From Vibrio sp. 99-8-1 (GTDB lineage: Bacteria > Pseudomonadota > Gammaproteobacteria > Enterobacterales > Vibrionaceae): 48,690 nucleotides of DNA. Below the pieces are notes generated by a model. That model was not told the origin of the DNA. It was given only the letters and a program-made list of their open reading frames with translations, and did no database searches. The position numbers were made by a program, and so were the translations under genes. Below, piece by piece: positions 41,202-48,690 of the stretch. The stretch's first letter is position 1; each line of letters opens with the position of its first letter. The stretch covers positions 1 to 48,690 of the forward strand of contig NZ_VTXE01000035.1 in NCBI RefSeq assembly GCF_013114595.1. Direction: 5' to 3'.

Positions 41202-42224
41202 ATGAATACTCATCAATCTGTAAACAAATTAGACACCGTTTTAACGGGTGATAGAGCTACCGGCCCTTTGCATTTGGGTCACTACATCGGTTCTTTACAA
41301 CAACGCATAGCGTTACAAGAGATCTATGACCAAACAGTTCTTGTTGCTGACATGCAAGGTTTAACTGACAACGCTCATAATCCTTCAAAGGTCTCTTCGA
41401 ATATACTCAACGTCGTTGCAGACTATCTAGCGGTAGGTATTGACCCTTTAAAAACCACCATTACTCTACAATCTCAATTGCCGGCACTCGCTGAGTTAAC
41501 AATGTACTACAGTAACCTTGTTTCCATTGCTCGACTGGAACGTAATCCAACGGTGAAAAGTGAGATTAAATCTAAGGGGTTTGAACGCTCGCTTCCTGCA
41601 GGATTTTTAACATACCCCATTTCCCAAGCCGCCGATATCACCGCATTTCGCGCAACTCTGGTTCCTGTTGGTGACGATCAGTTACCTATGATTGAGCAAA
41701 CGAATGAGATCGTTCGCAAAATCAATTCAATGGCTAACAAAGAGATCTTAAATGAGTGTCAACCGCTTTTAAGTAAGGCTTCTCGTCTTCCTAGCACAGA
41801 TGGTAAAAATAAAATGTCTAAATCAATGGGAAATACCATTAACTTGGGCGCATCGGAAAAAGAGATCCACATGGCGGTAAAATCTATGTATACCGATCCA
41901 GGCCATTTAAGAGTTGACGATCCGGGTAATGTAGAAGGAAATGTCGTGTTTACTTATCTTGATGCCTTTTGCCAAGACAGGGACTATGTGACGCAGCTTA
42001 AAGAGAGATACCAACAAGGCGGCCTTGGTGATGGAACAACCAAAAAAATACTCGAAGAGTGTCTGCAAGAATTGCTTCGTCCTATAAGAAACAACAGAAA
42101 AATGTATCTGAATGATAAAGCCCAGCTGATTGAGATTTTACAAAAAGGCAGCCAGTCATCGCAAATTAAAACCGAGCAAGTCCTATTTGATGTTAAGGAG
42201 GTTTTCGGCTTAAACATATTCTGA
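41202..42224 (+). CDS. trpS2: Auxiliary tryptophanyl-tRNA synthetase
   Basis: Class I synthetase of 340 residues that charges tRNA-Trp. The HIGH equivalent is PLHLGHY (22-28) and KMSKS is exact at 204-208. The sequence does not look like the usual gammaproteobacterial TrpS (which has LSGVQPSGELSIGNYLG): it carries TGDRATGPLHLGHY and DNAHNPSKV, features of the other bacterial TrpRS clade. It is therefore probably a second, horizontally derived copy, possibly resistant to a TrpRS inhibitor such as indolmycin; the standard copy should lie elsewhere. GGAG is 8 nt before the ATG. Control by an upstream Trp attenuator is proposed. Confidence 0.93.
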   Translation: MNTHQSVNKLDTVLTGDRATGPLHLGHYIGSLQQRIALQEIYDQTVLVADMQGLTDNAHNPSKVSSNILNVVADYLAVGIDPLKTTITLQSQLPALAELTMYYSNLVSIARLERNPTVKSEIKSKGFERSLPAGFLTYPISQAADITAFRATLVPVGDDQLPMIEQTNEIVRKINSMANKEILNECQPLLSKASRLPSTDGKNKMSKSMGNTINLGASEKEIHMAVKSMYTDPGHLRVDDPGNVEGNVVFTYLDAFCQDRDYVTQLKERYQQGGLGDGTTKKILEECLQELLRPIRNNRKMYLNDKAQLIEILQKGSQSSQIKTEQVLFDVKEVFGLNIF

Positions 42225-42288
42225 ACGTTAGTTAAAATTGCTTTCAGCGAAGGCCCTTTCTTTCTATTAGAAAAGTTGTCTTATAAAG

Positions 42289-42324
42289 ATGGGCATCATA
42301 AGCGTAGAAGCTTAAGATGCCCAT
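42289..42324. terminator. Hairpin between trpS2 and the lipoprotein operon
   Basis: Arms ATGGGCATC and GATGCCCAT, continued by TAAGC and GCTTA, enclose a 6-nt loop; one A-A mismatch interrupts the stem. It lies 65 bp after the trpS2 stop and before the convergent lipoprotein genes. A clear T-run is absent. Confidence 0.55.
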
Positions 42325-42410
42325 TCATATCAATCCATCGGTTAGATTTTTCTCTCAGTAACGCGATTGCTCTGTTAACAACAGTGACTGATTTAAGGGA
42401 AACGAATCAA

Positions 42411-43502
42411 TCAAGGAGCGCAGTCATCATTACCACAGGCAATTAGTTTCACCACTCCGGAGTTAGTCAGATAACCGGTGTGAGCTTTATATGGATTCGC
42501 CAATAAGTTTAAGAATGCACTGGTATTGCTCACGGGTATTTCAAGCAACTGAACATTTTTTGTTGAGAAATCACTCTCTTTAAATCGATAACTGAGCAAA
42601 TCATTTGGATCAGTGAACGACAAAACTTTATAGCCTGAGCTAGAGTTTGACTTACCCTCATCGGCTTGTTTCGCTCTCAACTCTTCATTTACTCGGTACA
42701 TGTCCAATAGCCCTCCTGAGAGTTCTTGTTTACCGCTTCGCCTCGTTAAAGGGCTATCTTTACAGCTATCTATGTGATTTAAAATCGGTAACTGATTGGA
42801 AGCCAAAATAATAGCATCAGCGGAATAATAGAATCGATTTAGTTTGCTCTGCTCACTTTTGTTCGCAGCACTGCTATTCTCAGGCTGACAAATCAAACTG
42901 TCCCTTAACACTTTACTTCCTAAACTTTCTGCCAAGAAAAACACTCGTTCATCTGCACTCAGCTTACTTTCAATCTCTTTCAGAGAGTGGCGTAACGCTT
43001 TACGAATATCCTTTCCTCGCTCTCCGGCATAGACAGTTACGTCTGATAAACAGTCGTCCATTAACAGTTTCTTTATCTCGCGATTGGCTAAAGCGTGTTT
43101 GTCATCATCTTGAAAATGATAGGCACGATGATCGTTAAACGCGCCATAGGTAAACTCATAAGCCGTTAGTTGATACCCCTCACGAGCGTAATGATAGGAC
43201 TTTAAGAAAATGCTATTTTTTCCATCTTTGGTATCAAACTCTCTAGAGATAGCCCGATTTGACGTGCGACTAGCGGTCAAATTCATAGTATCAGCCATTC
43301 GTTCCACTCTGCTCTTTGCCCAGCCAGTTGAGTGATTACACATTCCATGAATCATGATGATCGTTGTTTGACTATCGGCTTGGTACAACGGAGTAAAACC
43401 TCTGTTTTGGTAATCATCACGATAAGTTGATTGAATAGGTGCGTACGGACTCGTACAGCCAACCAACAGAGCGAGAATAATCATTGCAATGATATTTTTC
43501 AT
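42411..43502 (-). CDS. Lipoprotein with alpha/beta-hydrolase fold
   Basis: Lipoprotein of 363 residues: signal peptide with lipobox LLVGC (Cys16), then an alpha/beta-hydrolase-like domain. The oxyanion-side motif IIMIHGMCNHSTGW is at about 48-61, and the nucleophile elbow appears as FFLAESLGSK (Ser193, AESLG in place of GxSxG). A possible acid and His occur late in the chain (SFTDPNDLL, KAHTGYLT). There are five or more cysteines in the mature part. It is likely a lipid- or ester-hydrolysing enzyme attached to the membrane. It follows a second lipoprotein gene by 23 bp on the same strand. No family name is certain. Confidence 0.75.
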   Translation of the reverse strand: MKNIIAMIILALLVGCTSPYAPIQSTYRDDYQNRGFTPLYQADSQTTIIMIHGMCNHSTGWAKSRVERMADTMNLTASRTSNRAISREFDTKDGKNSIFLKSYHYAREGYQLTAYEFTYGAFNDHRAYHFQDDDKHALANREIKKLLMDDCLSDVTVYAGERGKDIRKALRHSLKEIESKLSADERVFFLAESLGSKVLRDSLICQPENSSAANKSEQSKLNRFYYSADAIILASNQLPILNHIDSCKDSPLTRRSGKQELSGGLLDMYRVNEELRAKQADEGKSNSSSGYKVLSFTDPNDLLSYRFKESDFSTKNVQLLEIPVSNTSAFLNLLANPYKAHTGYLTNSGVVKLIACGNDDCAP

Positions 43503-43525
43503 GTTAAAGCCTCTGTTTTATCTCG

Positions 43526-44344
43526 TTATAGTTCTTCTTTTAGCCACTCTTCAATTTTAGACTGGTGGTCGTCTTCTTTTCCTTCTAGCGCATCATAAAC
43601 TTTACGCTTTATCTCAGCGTCCAAGGATTCATCAACCATGGTAATCGACCATTCAAAAGAGTGAACTTGTACAAAGTCACTATCACTTTCAACGGCAATA
43701 TGCGGATGAGTCACTTTTGTAGACGAGAAGAATTGATCTTTTTTCTCATTATTGATTAGGAAGCCATCATTAACTTCTTTCAACTTGAATGCTGAAAATG
43801 CCCCATCAAATAAAGGCTGATGCAATATCTCACCATTTTTCCGAGTGTTCACTTTCCATATCAGGTTCACCACCACACTGGCGTCAATCTTGTCATCCGA
43901 TTTTGTTTTAAACTTGCTCCAATCGAAATCGCTGAAACTGGTGTTCATTGCTAGAGTGAACTCATTGTTCTTAACCGATGACATTTCCGTCTGCAACTGT
44001 CCAATGTTGCGCTTGTCAGTTGAGTCTTGAATGTTAAAGGTGATTGTTCTGCTCCCCTTAGCGCTAAAATCACAAGCAAAGCTGTGGTTGAGTTTGTAGG
44101 TAGCAGTGTGGTTTTGAACTTGTTTTTTCGCCTGTTCAGTGACTTCCTCCACCAAAAACTCTGCCCCTTTCTTAATCAGGTACCCTCCCAACCAAGCAAT
44201 AGGATCAAACGCTGATTTATCAGGATTTGTACATACATTCTCGGCATCAAGTTTGACCTGCTTAGGCTCTATAAAAACCGACCCTGTGCAGGCCATTAAA
44301 GAGACTATAGAGCTACCTATGATTGCTGTTTTTAAACCATTCAC
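43526..44344 (-). CDS. Hypothetical lipoprotein, operon partner
   Basis: Lipoprotein of 272 residues with signal sequence MNGLKTAIIGSSIVSLMAC (Cys19). A predicted amphipathic helix (about 52-78, LGGYLIKKGAEFLVEEVTEQ) precedes a beta-rich region with no domain that I recognise. The C-terminus is acidic and helical (KEDDHQSKIEEWLKEEL). It is encoded first in the operon, 23 bp before the hydrolase lipoprotein gene, and may be its partner, inhibitor or anchor. Toxin-immunity relations are conceivable but nothing in the sequence shows one. Confidence 0.7.
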   Translation of the reverse strand: MNGLKTAIIGSSIVSLMACTGSVFIEPKQVKLDAENVCTNPDKSAFDPIAWLGGYLIKKGAEFLVEEVTEQAKKQVQNHTATYKLNHSFACDFSAKGSRTITFNIQDSTDKRNIGQLQTEMSSVKNNEFTLAMNTSFSDFDWSKFKTKSDDKIDASVVVNLIWKVNTRKNGEILHQPLFDGAFSAFKLKEVNDGFLINNEKKDQFFSSTKVTHPHIAVESDSDFVQVHSFEWSITMVDESLDAEIKRKVYDALEGKEDDHQSKIEEWLKEEL

Positions 44345-44508
44345 GATACAGTCCTTGTACTAGAGAAGAAGTTACAAAGCATAGGCAATTAATTACACAC
44401 GCAATCAATCTCCCATCACAATTTTACAATTAATTAACATGCTCTCATCTCGGCGGGCAAACCCTCAAACAGAACCGCAGAGCCTATGTAACAATCTAGC
44501 CAAGGTTT

Positions 44509-46080
44509 TTATTGCAGAGTAATTTGACGAGACACAGCGGATTCTGTTGCAAAGTCCTTATCGTGACTAACCAAAATAAATCCGCCTCGATACGCTTTCA
44601 ACGCCTTTGCTAAGGTGATTTTTGAGTCGAGATCTAGATGATTGTCAGGTTCATCAAGTAGCAGTAAAGGCTGACAAGGTTGATGGCTTGCAATTAGCAT
44701 CGACAACTTCATTTTCTCTCCACCACTCAGTGACCCTCCTAGGCGAAACACCTTATCACGGCGAAAACCTATGCCGGCCAGTAAGGTGCGGGCCGTCTGC
44801 TCTTTAATACCATCACAAGAACAGACTAAGTTCTCAATCATAGTAAGTTCCGCTTTAATCGCCGCAAAGTGTTGGTCGAGATAATAAACCGGGCTGTTTA
44901 CTCGCAACTCGCCAGCAATTAACGTTTGTTTACCAAGCAAGGTTTTTAGTAGCGTAGACTTGCCACTGCCATTTTTTCCGACAAGGTGAACTTTTTCACC
45001 ACTACCAAGCTGCATTGTTATTGGCGTACTACTGCCGAATGCGAGTATCCCATCAACCATTGAAACCGCGTTACCAGAACGACTGATGCTATCGGCCAAA
45101 TGGAGCGTTTGATTAGTAACCTGTTGCTGTCGAGACATTAACTTCTGCTCTTTCTCTTGCAAATGCATCTGCCGTAGCGATTCATTTTTGTTCCGGTTAG
45201 AAAGGTTCGCGGTGGCGCGATCTTTTTTGCCATCTAATAACACTTTAGGTTGGCTCCCCTCCTTACGTAACTTGTTGCCTTGGCTGGCGCGTTGTTCAGC
45301 TTTCTCTCTGCTACGTTGCGCGTTCTTCTTCAGTTCACTTTTCTGCTTATTTAAAACAGCGAGTTGCCGCTCTACCGCCTGCTGCTCAACACTTAGCTGA
45401 TGTGCATAAAAATCATAATTTCCGCCAAACACCTTTAATCCCAAGTCAGAAAGCTGCCATATTTCTTCCATCTCTCGTAGCAACTCACGATCATGGCTAA
45501 TGAGAAGTATTGCCCCTTTAAACTGTCTTATCGCCTCAATTAACCATTGCCTGGCGTCGCGATCGAGATGATTAGACGGCTCATCTAAAACCAATAGCTC
45601 GACGTCACGTTGAAATAGTTGCCATAACTGCAAACGAGCAAGTTGGCCTCCGCTAAGCAGTGCACAAGGGAAATCTGGATTCGCAGGCAACCCCATGCTT
45701 TGCAGCTGCTGATTAAGATCGATGGATAGATTCCACTCCTCTCCAACTAAATCGAACCATTTGCTAGCACAGTCTCCCGCTTCGATCTTCTTTAGCGCCT
45801 GCAACACCATATCCTTACCGATAAATTCAGCAATTGAGAGTGTTTCAACTTGGCTATTCAAAGGTTGCTGTCGATACGTCGCAAATGAAGTTGGTGATAT
45901 TACGGTGCCGCTAGATGACGCCATTTCTCCGGTTAGAATGGCAGCAAGAATAGATTTCCCAACGCCATTTCGCCCAACTAAACCTATGCGGCTTTTATTT
46001 GCTGTGCATGAAATGTGCTGAAACAGCGACTCTCCGTCACTGAACTGATAACTTATATTACGAGCTTGTATAACTGGCAT
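44509..46080 (-). CDS. ABC-F ATPase, second copy
   Basis: Soluble twin-ATPase protein of 523 residues from the start MPVIQARNISYQF. Walker A motifs are GRNGVGKS and GKNGSGKST, with signature LSGGQ and LSGGEK, and Walker B LLVLDEPSNHLD and LLLLDEPDNHLD. A highly charged coiled-coil linker (about 240-330) lies between the two ATPase domains, as in ribosome-binding ABC-F proteins. It is not a close match to YbiT, EttA, Uup or YheS that I can name. The start at 46080 is chosen because AGGAGG lies 7 nt upstream. An in-frame ATG at 46119 would add MRRLLLLLHRRQT, which runs through a hairpin covering that site. It may be an antibiotic-protection or stress factor. Confidence 0.88.
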   Translation of the reverse strand: MPVIQARNISYQFSDGESLFQHISCTANKSRIGLVGRNGVGKSILAAILTGEMASSSGTVISPTSFATYRQQPLNSQVETLSIAEFIGKDMVLQALKKIEAGDCASKWFDLVGEEWNLSIDLNQQLQSMGLPANPDFPCALLSGGQLARLQLWQLFQRDVELLVLDEPSNHLDRDARQWLIEAIRQFKGAILLISHDRELLREMEEIWQLSDLGLKVFGGNYDFYAHQLSVEQQAVERQLAVLNKQKSELKKNAQRSREKAEQRASQGNKLRKEGSQPKVLLDGKKDRATANLSNRNKNESLRQMHLQEKEQKLMSRQQQVTNQTLHLADSISRSGNAVSMVDGILAFGSSTPITMQLGSGEKVHLVGKNGSGKSTLLKTLLGKQTLIAGELRVNSPVYYLDQHFAAIKAELTMIENLVCSCDGIKEQTARTLLAGIGFRRDKVFRLGGSLSGGEKMKLSMLIASHQPCQPLLLLDEPDNHLDLDSKITLAKALKAYRGGFILVSHDKDFATESAVSRQITLQ

Positions 46081-46087
46081 AGTTTGC

Positions 46088-46119
46088 CTCCTGTGTAACA
46101 GGAGAAGTAACCGCCGCAT
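46088..46119 (-). promoter_or_regulatory. Hairpin sequestering the ABC-F ribosome-binding site
   Basis: On the minus strand CTCCTGT-TAC-ACAGGAG forms a 7-bp hairpin whose second arm contains the Shine-Dalgarno AGGAGG. A short in-frame leader starting at ATG 46119 (MRRLLLLLHRRQT) is translated straight through it. Ribosomes in the leader would open the hairpin or stall within it. Such leaders are known for antibiotic-resistance ABC-F genes; its operation here is inference. Confidence 0.5.
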
Positions 46120-46414
46120 CACGGAAAAGAGTTATGATAGTTCAATAGCATTACACGCAGCTTTAGTGCGCTTTACAAAAACAAGGAATGGCTATCGAAT
46201 ATCGGAAAGTGAGCTACGCCTACTAACCCTGTATGTCCAAAAAAATAGTAATAAATGGAAAACAGGTTTAGTTGTTCATGTTGGCGTAATCTCCTACAGA
46301 AATGAGGTGTCTAGTGTAACCAAGTCATCGTTGAAAAATCAAGCGCCATCGCTCAGATACAAGGGATACCATATACGATGAAGTGGTCAAAAATATCTGC
46401 GCTATTCTAAAGCA
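46120..46414. other. Intergenic region between ABC-F and GlxA-like genes
   Basis: About 295 bp with no supported gene. A 71-codon frame (46166-46381, GTG start) has no ribosome-binding site and no family features. It probably contains the ABC-F promoter on the minus strand. No strong inverted repeat was found. Confidence 0.4.
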
Positions 46415-47335
46415 CTAATACTCAGTAAAGCGTTTACGAAACTCTCGCGGAGTAAGTCCGATGATTTTAATGAATATTTTTCTACAAGCACTGGTGTCTT
46501 CATAGCCGATGAGATTGGCAATATACTCAAATGAATGCTGACCGCTTTCCAAGTAATCGCACGCTTTTTGTACCCGTAATCGCTGTAAGTATTGATTTGG
46601 CGTATAGCCAGTTGCCTTAAGAAAACGACGTTGCATAGTACGAACGGTAAGATTGGCCTGAGCAGCGAGAGTATTCACCGACAACGAGTCCATATAACTC
46701 AAGTTCATGGATTGTTGAATAGACACAATGCTCTGATCACCATGCAATAGTGACGGATTAAATTGTTGATAAAAACGCTGCTCTCTCGGCGCGGTATCAA
46801 CCACCAGTAGCTTACCCAACTTACGCATTACTGAGGCTGACGCATACTGTTTAACTAGTTCAAAGCCGAGATCTAACCAAGACATCATGCCGCCAGCAGT
46901 AATCACATCACCATGATTAATTAAAATCTCATTGCTTTTAAGTTCAATATGAGGAAATTGACCAGCAAACTGTGGCACCAATCCCCAATGTGTGGTGACG
47001 GCTCTGGAGTCAACCAAATTTGTCGCCGCCAATATAAAAGCACCCGCGCATGCAGACGCGAGAGTAGCACCTTGGCGATGCTGAGTTTGAAGCCATTCAA
47101 CAATTTTAATATCAGGGTTAATGTAATCGCTGTCTTGCAAACCGGGAGGTAAAAGAATTACGGCAAACGTATTATCCAGCGATTGAGTATGTTCAAAGAT
47201 GACAGGCTCAAACACCACATCTAGCTGATGCTCATTACACACACTATTGGCCATTAAAAACAGCTCTTCCAACCCATAAATGGCAGATTTTAATGCATTA
47301 GGATAGTGATAGATTCCAATGGCTACTCTCTTCAC
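46415..47335 (-). CDS. GlxA-family transcriptional regulator (DJ-1/PfpI plus AraC)
   Basis: Regulator of 306 residues. The N-terminal DJ-1/PfpI-like domain (about 1-170) contains ACAGAFILAATNL with the nucleophile-like Cys, then THWGLVPQF. The C-terminal AraC helix-turn-helix pair spans about 205-306 (SVNTLAAQANLTVRTMQRRFL ... IANLIGYEDTSACRKIFIK). The architecture is that of GlxA/FtrA activators. It is divergent from a cysteine hydrolase gene, with about 110 bp between the starts, and probably controls it. Effector unknown. Confidence 0.93.
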   Translation of the reverse strand: MKRVAIGIYHYPNALKSAIYGLEELFLMANSVCNEHQLDVVFEPVIFEHTQSLDNTFAVILLPPGLQDSDYINPDIKIVEWLQTQHRQGATLASACAGAFILAATNLVDSRAVTTHWGLVPQFAGQFPHIELKSNEILINHGDVITAGGMMSWLDLGFELVKQYASASVMRKLGKLLVVDTAPREQRFYQQFNPSLLHGDQSIVSIQQSMNLSYMDSLSVNTLAAQANLTVRTMQRRFLKATGYTPNQYLQRLRVQKACDYLESGQHSFEYIANLIGYEDTSACRKIFIKIIGLTPREFRKRFTEY

Positions 47336-47453
47336 TCACTTAACTCTCTTTGTCGCATTTAACCTATATTATGTCATTTTAGACTCTTATAGAGAACCAG
47401 CAAAGCGATGATAATGGTCCCATACAAACCCACATATCATTACGGTGAATAAA

Positions 47454-47972
47454 ATGAACAAAACAGCACTGCTTGTTATCGACTTACAAAACGACTATTT
47501 CCCAACGGGAAGCTTTCCTCTGTGGAATACAGCAACGACACTAAGCAACATCAAAACCGCCATAGAAAAAGCACAACAGCAAAACATGACGGTTATTCAT
47601 ATTAAACATGAAGCGGATCCTAGCGTTGGCATAGCACCATTTTTTAATCAAGGCAGCGAAGGGGTTGAAATACATCCGGAAATCATTGCCGCAGCGCCAC
47701 AGGCTGATGTCGTTATTAAGCATAATGCCGACAGCTTTGAACAAACCAACCTCGAAGAAACGTTACAAAAGCATGGTATTAGTGAACTGCTCATCTGTGG
47801 AATGATGACGCAAAACTGTGTTACTCACACTGCCATATCAAAAGCGGCAGAAAAATATCAGGTTTCTATTTTAATGGATTGCTGCACCACAGTAGATGAG
47901 ATGATTCATAACATAGCCCTGCACGCTGTCTCCACTCGCGTACCGCTCGTTACCAGCGAACAGGTTCTTTAA
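47454..47972 (+). CDS. Isochorismatase-family cysteine hydrolase
   Basis: Cytoplasmic hydrolase of 172 residues with the catalytic triad Asp10 (LLVIDLQNDY), Lys89 (VIKHNADSF) and Cys122 (MMTQNCVTHT). The family includes nicotinamidase, isochorismatase and N-carbamoyl hydrolases. The substrate here is not predictable. The ATG at 47454 has GGTGA 5 nt upstream; an in-frame GTG three codons earlier is less likely. It is divergent from the GlxA-like regulator, a common pairing for such hydrolases. Confidence 0.9.
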   Translation: MNKTALLVIDLQNDYFPTGSFPLWNTATTLSNIKTAIEKAQQQNMTVIHIKHEADPSVGIAPFFNQGSEGVEIHPEIIAAAPQADVVIKHNADSFEQTNLEETLQKHGISELLICGMMTQNCVTHTAISKAAEKYQVSILMDCCTTVDEMIHNIALHAVSTRVPLVTSEQVL

Positions 47973-47984
47973 TCTAGATAACAC

Positions 47985-48060
47985 AGAGCTGCCCGACACA
48001 ATCATCCCAGTAAACGGATATACTCAAGTATATTGCAGTCACTTGTCGGTACAGCTCTTT
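47985..48060 (+). terminator. Complex hairpin terminator after the cysteine hydrolase
   Basis: Outer stem AGAGCTG...CGACA pairs with TGTCG...CAGCTCT, followed by TTTTATT. Inside is a second hairpin ATATACT-CA-AGTATAT. The stem is interrupted by a few unpaired bases, and the whole spans 76 nt. Confidence 0.5.
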
Positions 48061-48587
48061 TATTATACTCAGCGAATACTTTGTATCGTTTATCTTGCCA
48101 AACAATTAAATCTTTGGCGTAACACATTTTGCAACTCATCACTTTTATCAATTAAGCATTATTCTCGTCTATATAATAAAGTCATATACGCTCAATTTAA
48201 TTTCTCTCAGGGAATTTATGCATTTATAACGACATAAACCGCACGCTATAAGTAGCGATAGATGAGTTTATTGTGAACAACCTATCAAATTCAGATTAAA
48301 TTCATCAAATTGGGTCCATTTCTCAATGAGATTATATTCACTATTGACGAATCTTTCGCAAAAAAACGTTATTTAAACGCCATTATTGACATTGTCGTGG
48401 ATAATTAGTCGCAAAGTGACTATTTATCCTATTGTCGATAAAGCTCTAGTGAAATAATATTTGAATGTACGTCACATTTAGCCCAAATATTTTGTCTTAA
48501 CATTGCGCCACTTTAATCATTCTTTCCAACACGACGCTATTTAAAAAGCGTGGTGTTTTTGTACAAAATATAAGGATTAATATCGAT
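48061..48587. other. Non-coding region before the last gene
   Basis: About 530 bp with no supported gene; a 64-codon frame starting in the terminator is not convincing. Features: an inverted repeat GGATAATTAGTC / GACTATTTATCC with one mismatch at 48398-48428, and a hairpin CACGACGCT / AGCGTGGTG followed by TTTTT at 48530-48560. The second looks like a terminator or attenuator in the leader of the next gene. Confidence 0.5.
48530..48560 (+). terminator. Terminator-like hairpin in the leader of the last gene
   Basis: CACGACGCT pairs with AGCGTGGTG (one mismatch) around an 8-nt A/T loop and is followed by five T. It ends 27 nt before the start of the 3'-terminal gene, so it may act as an attenuator, or end an upstream transcript. 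Confidence 0.45.
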
Positions 48588-48690
48588 ATGAGCGGTATCA
48601 TTAAACTTTCAAGAAACACTGAAAACGCACCAATGAGTGACCTATCCACACAGACTGTGGCTTTTTCTCACTACAATAACTTCTCTGCTC
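48588..48690 (+). CDS. Probable RidA-family protein, N-terminal fragment
   Basis: The gene starts at ATG 48588, with AAGGA about 12 nt upstream, and runs off the window after 34 codons. The beginning MSGIIKLSRNTENAPMSD, then STQTVAFSHYNNFSA, recalls the Vibrio RidA-type proteins that read SHYNN(L/I)SAQLP. RidA proteins deaminate reactive enamine/imine intermediates. With so few residues the family call is tentative. Confidence 0.5.
   Translation, partial: MSGIIKLSRNTENAPMSDLSTQTVAFSHYNNFSA

Noticed and set aside
46166..46381. 71-codon frame with GTG start
   Set aside because: No ribosome-binding site, no family features, next to a regulatory region.
48043..48237. 64-codon plus-strand frame
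   Set aside because: It begins inside the terminator hairpin of the preceding gene and has no ribosome-binding site.

Overview
The window looks like a segment of a Vibrionaceae chromosome, and gene content suggests a Vibrio, perhaps its smaller chromosome. The evidence is the set of characteristic neighbours: a gcvT / XRE-cupin regulator / glyA-gcvH-gcvP cluster, a ShyA-like M23 peptidase, a trypsin-like protease with a GlyGly-CTERM tail, norR with a quinol-type nitric oxide reductase, a YbiT-type ABC-F protein and a CCGSCS-motif peptide. Base composition is moderately AT-rich throughout. I see no rRNA or tRNA genes, CRISPR array, prophage or complete insertion sequence.

Layout. 1-5 kb: two terminator hairpins, a hidden 43-residue lipoprotein gene, a small acidic protein, an M23 endopeptidase and a Cache-type chemoreceptor. 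5-8 kb: a YjiH-like nucleoside-recognition transporter and a secreted serine protease, with a decayed second GlyGly-CTERM tail between them. 8.2-15.1 kb: the glycine module. gcvT and the XRE-cupin regulator are on the minus strand, and glyA, gcvH and gcvP are divergent on the plus strand. Repeated TTTCC-N4-GGAAA sites and structured leaders suggest dedicated control. 15.2-15.8 kb: a LysR remnant and a candidate miniature element. 15.8-18.6 kb: an exported GlcG/HbpS-like protein divergent from an OmpR-type two-component system. 18.6-22.4 kb: an AraC/SIS-isomerase pair and small membrane proteins (DUF4760-like, DM13, SirB2). 22.5-28.3 kb: a nitric oxide response island made of norR, a ferredoxin-NADP reductase gene split by a 264-bp MITE, a 41-residue membrane peptide and norB. 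Sigma-54-like promoters and repeated ATGACAA elements lie upstream of both target operons.

28.3-34 kb: a DUF938 methyltransferase-like protein, a YbiT-like ABC-F protein, a DUF465 protein, a 60-residue protein behind a structured leader, mogA, and a Fic protein with an array of TAAGGACA repeats at its promoter and a matching inverted repeat inside the gene. 34-41 kb: a phospho-beta-glucosidase, a CCGSCS peptide, a purple-acid-phosphatase-like enzyme, an S66 LD-carboxypeptidase and a diguanylate cyclase with a periplasmic binding-protein-like sensor. 41-42.2 kb: an auxiliary tryptophanyl-tRNA synthetase preceded by a leader peptide with tandem Trp codons and mutually exclusive hairpins, which is a probable attenuator. 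42.4-48.7 kb: a two-lipoprotein operon (one with an alpha/beta-hydrolase fold), a second ABC-F protein whose ribosome-binding site lies in a hairpin spanned by an in-frame leader, a GlxA-like regulator divergent from a cysteine hydrolase, and the start of a probable RidA-family gene.

The strongest signals for follow-up are the trpS2 attenuator, the MITE that inactivates the NO-responsive fpr gene, the XRE-cupin operator set around the glycine genes, the TAAGGACA array of the Fic gene, and the ABC-F leader hairpin. All functional statements come from reading the sequence and from family knowledge. No search was run.
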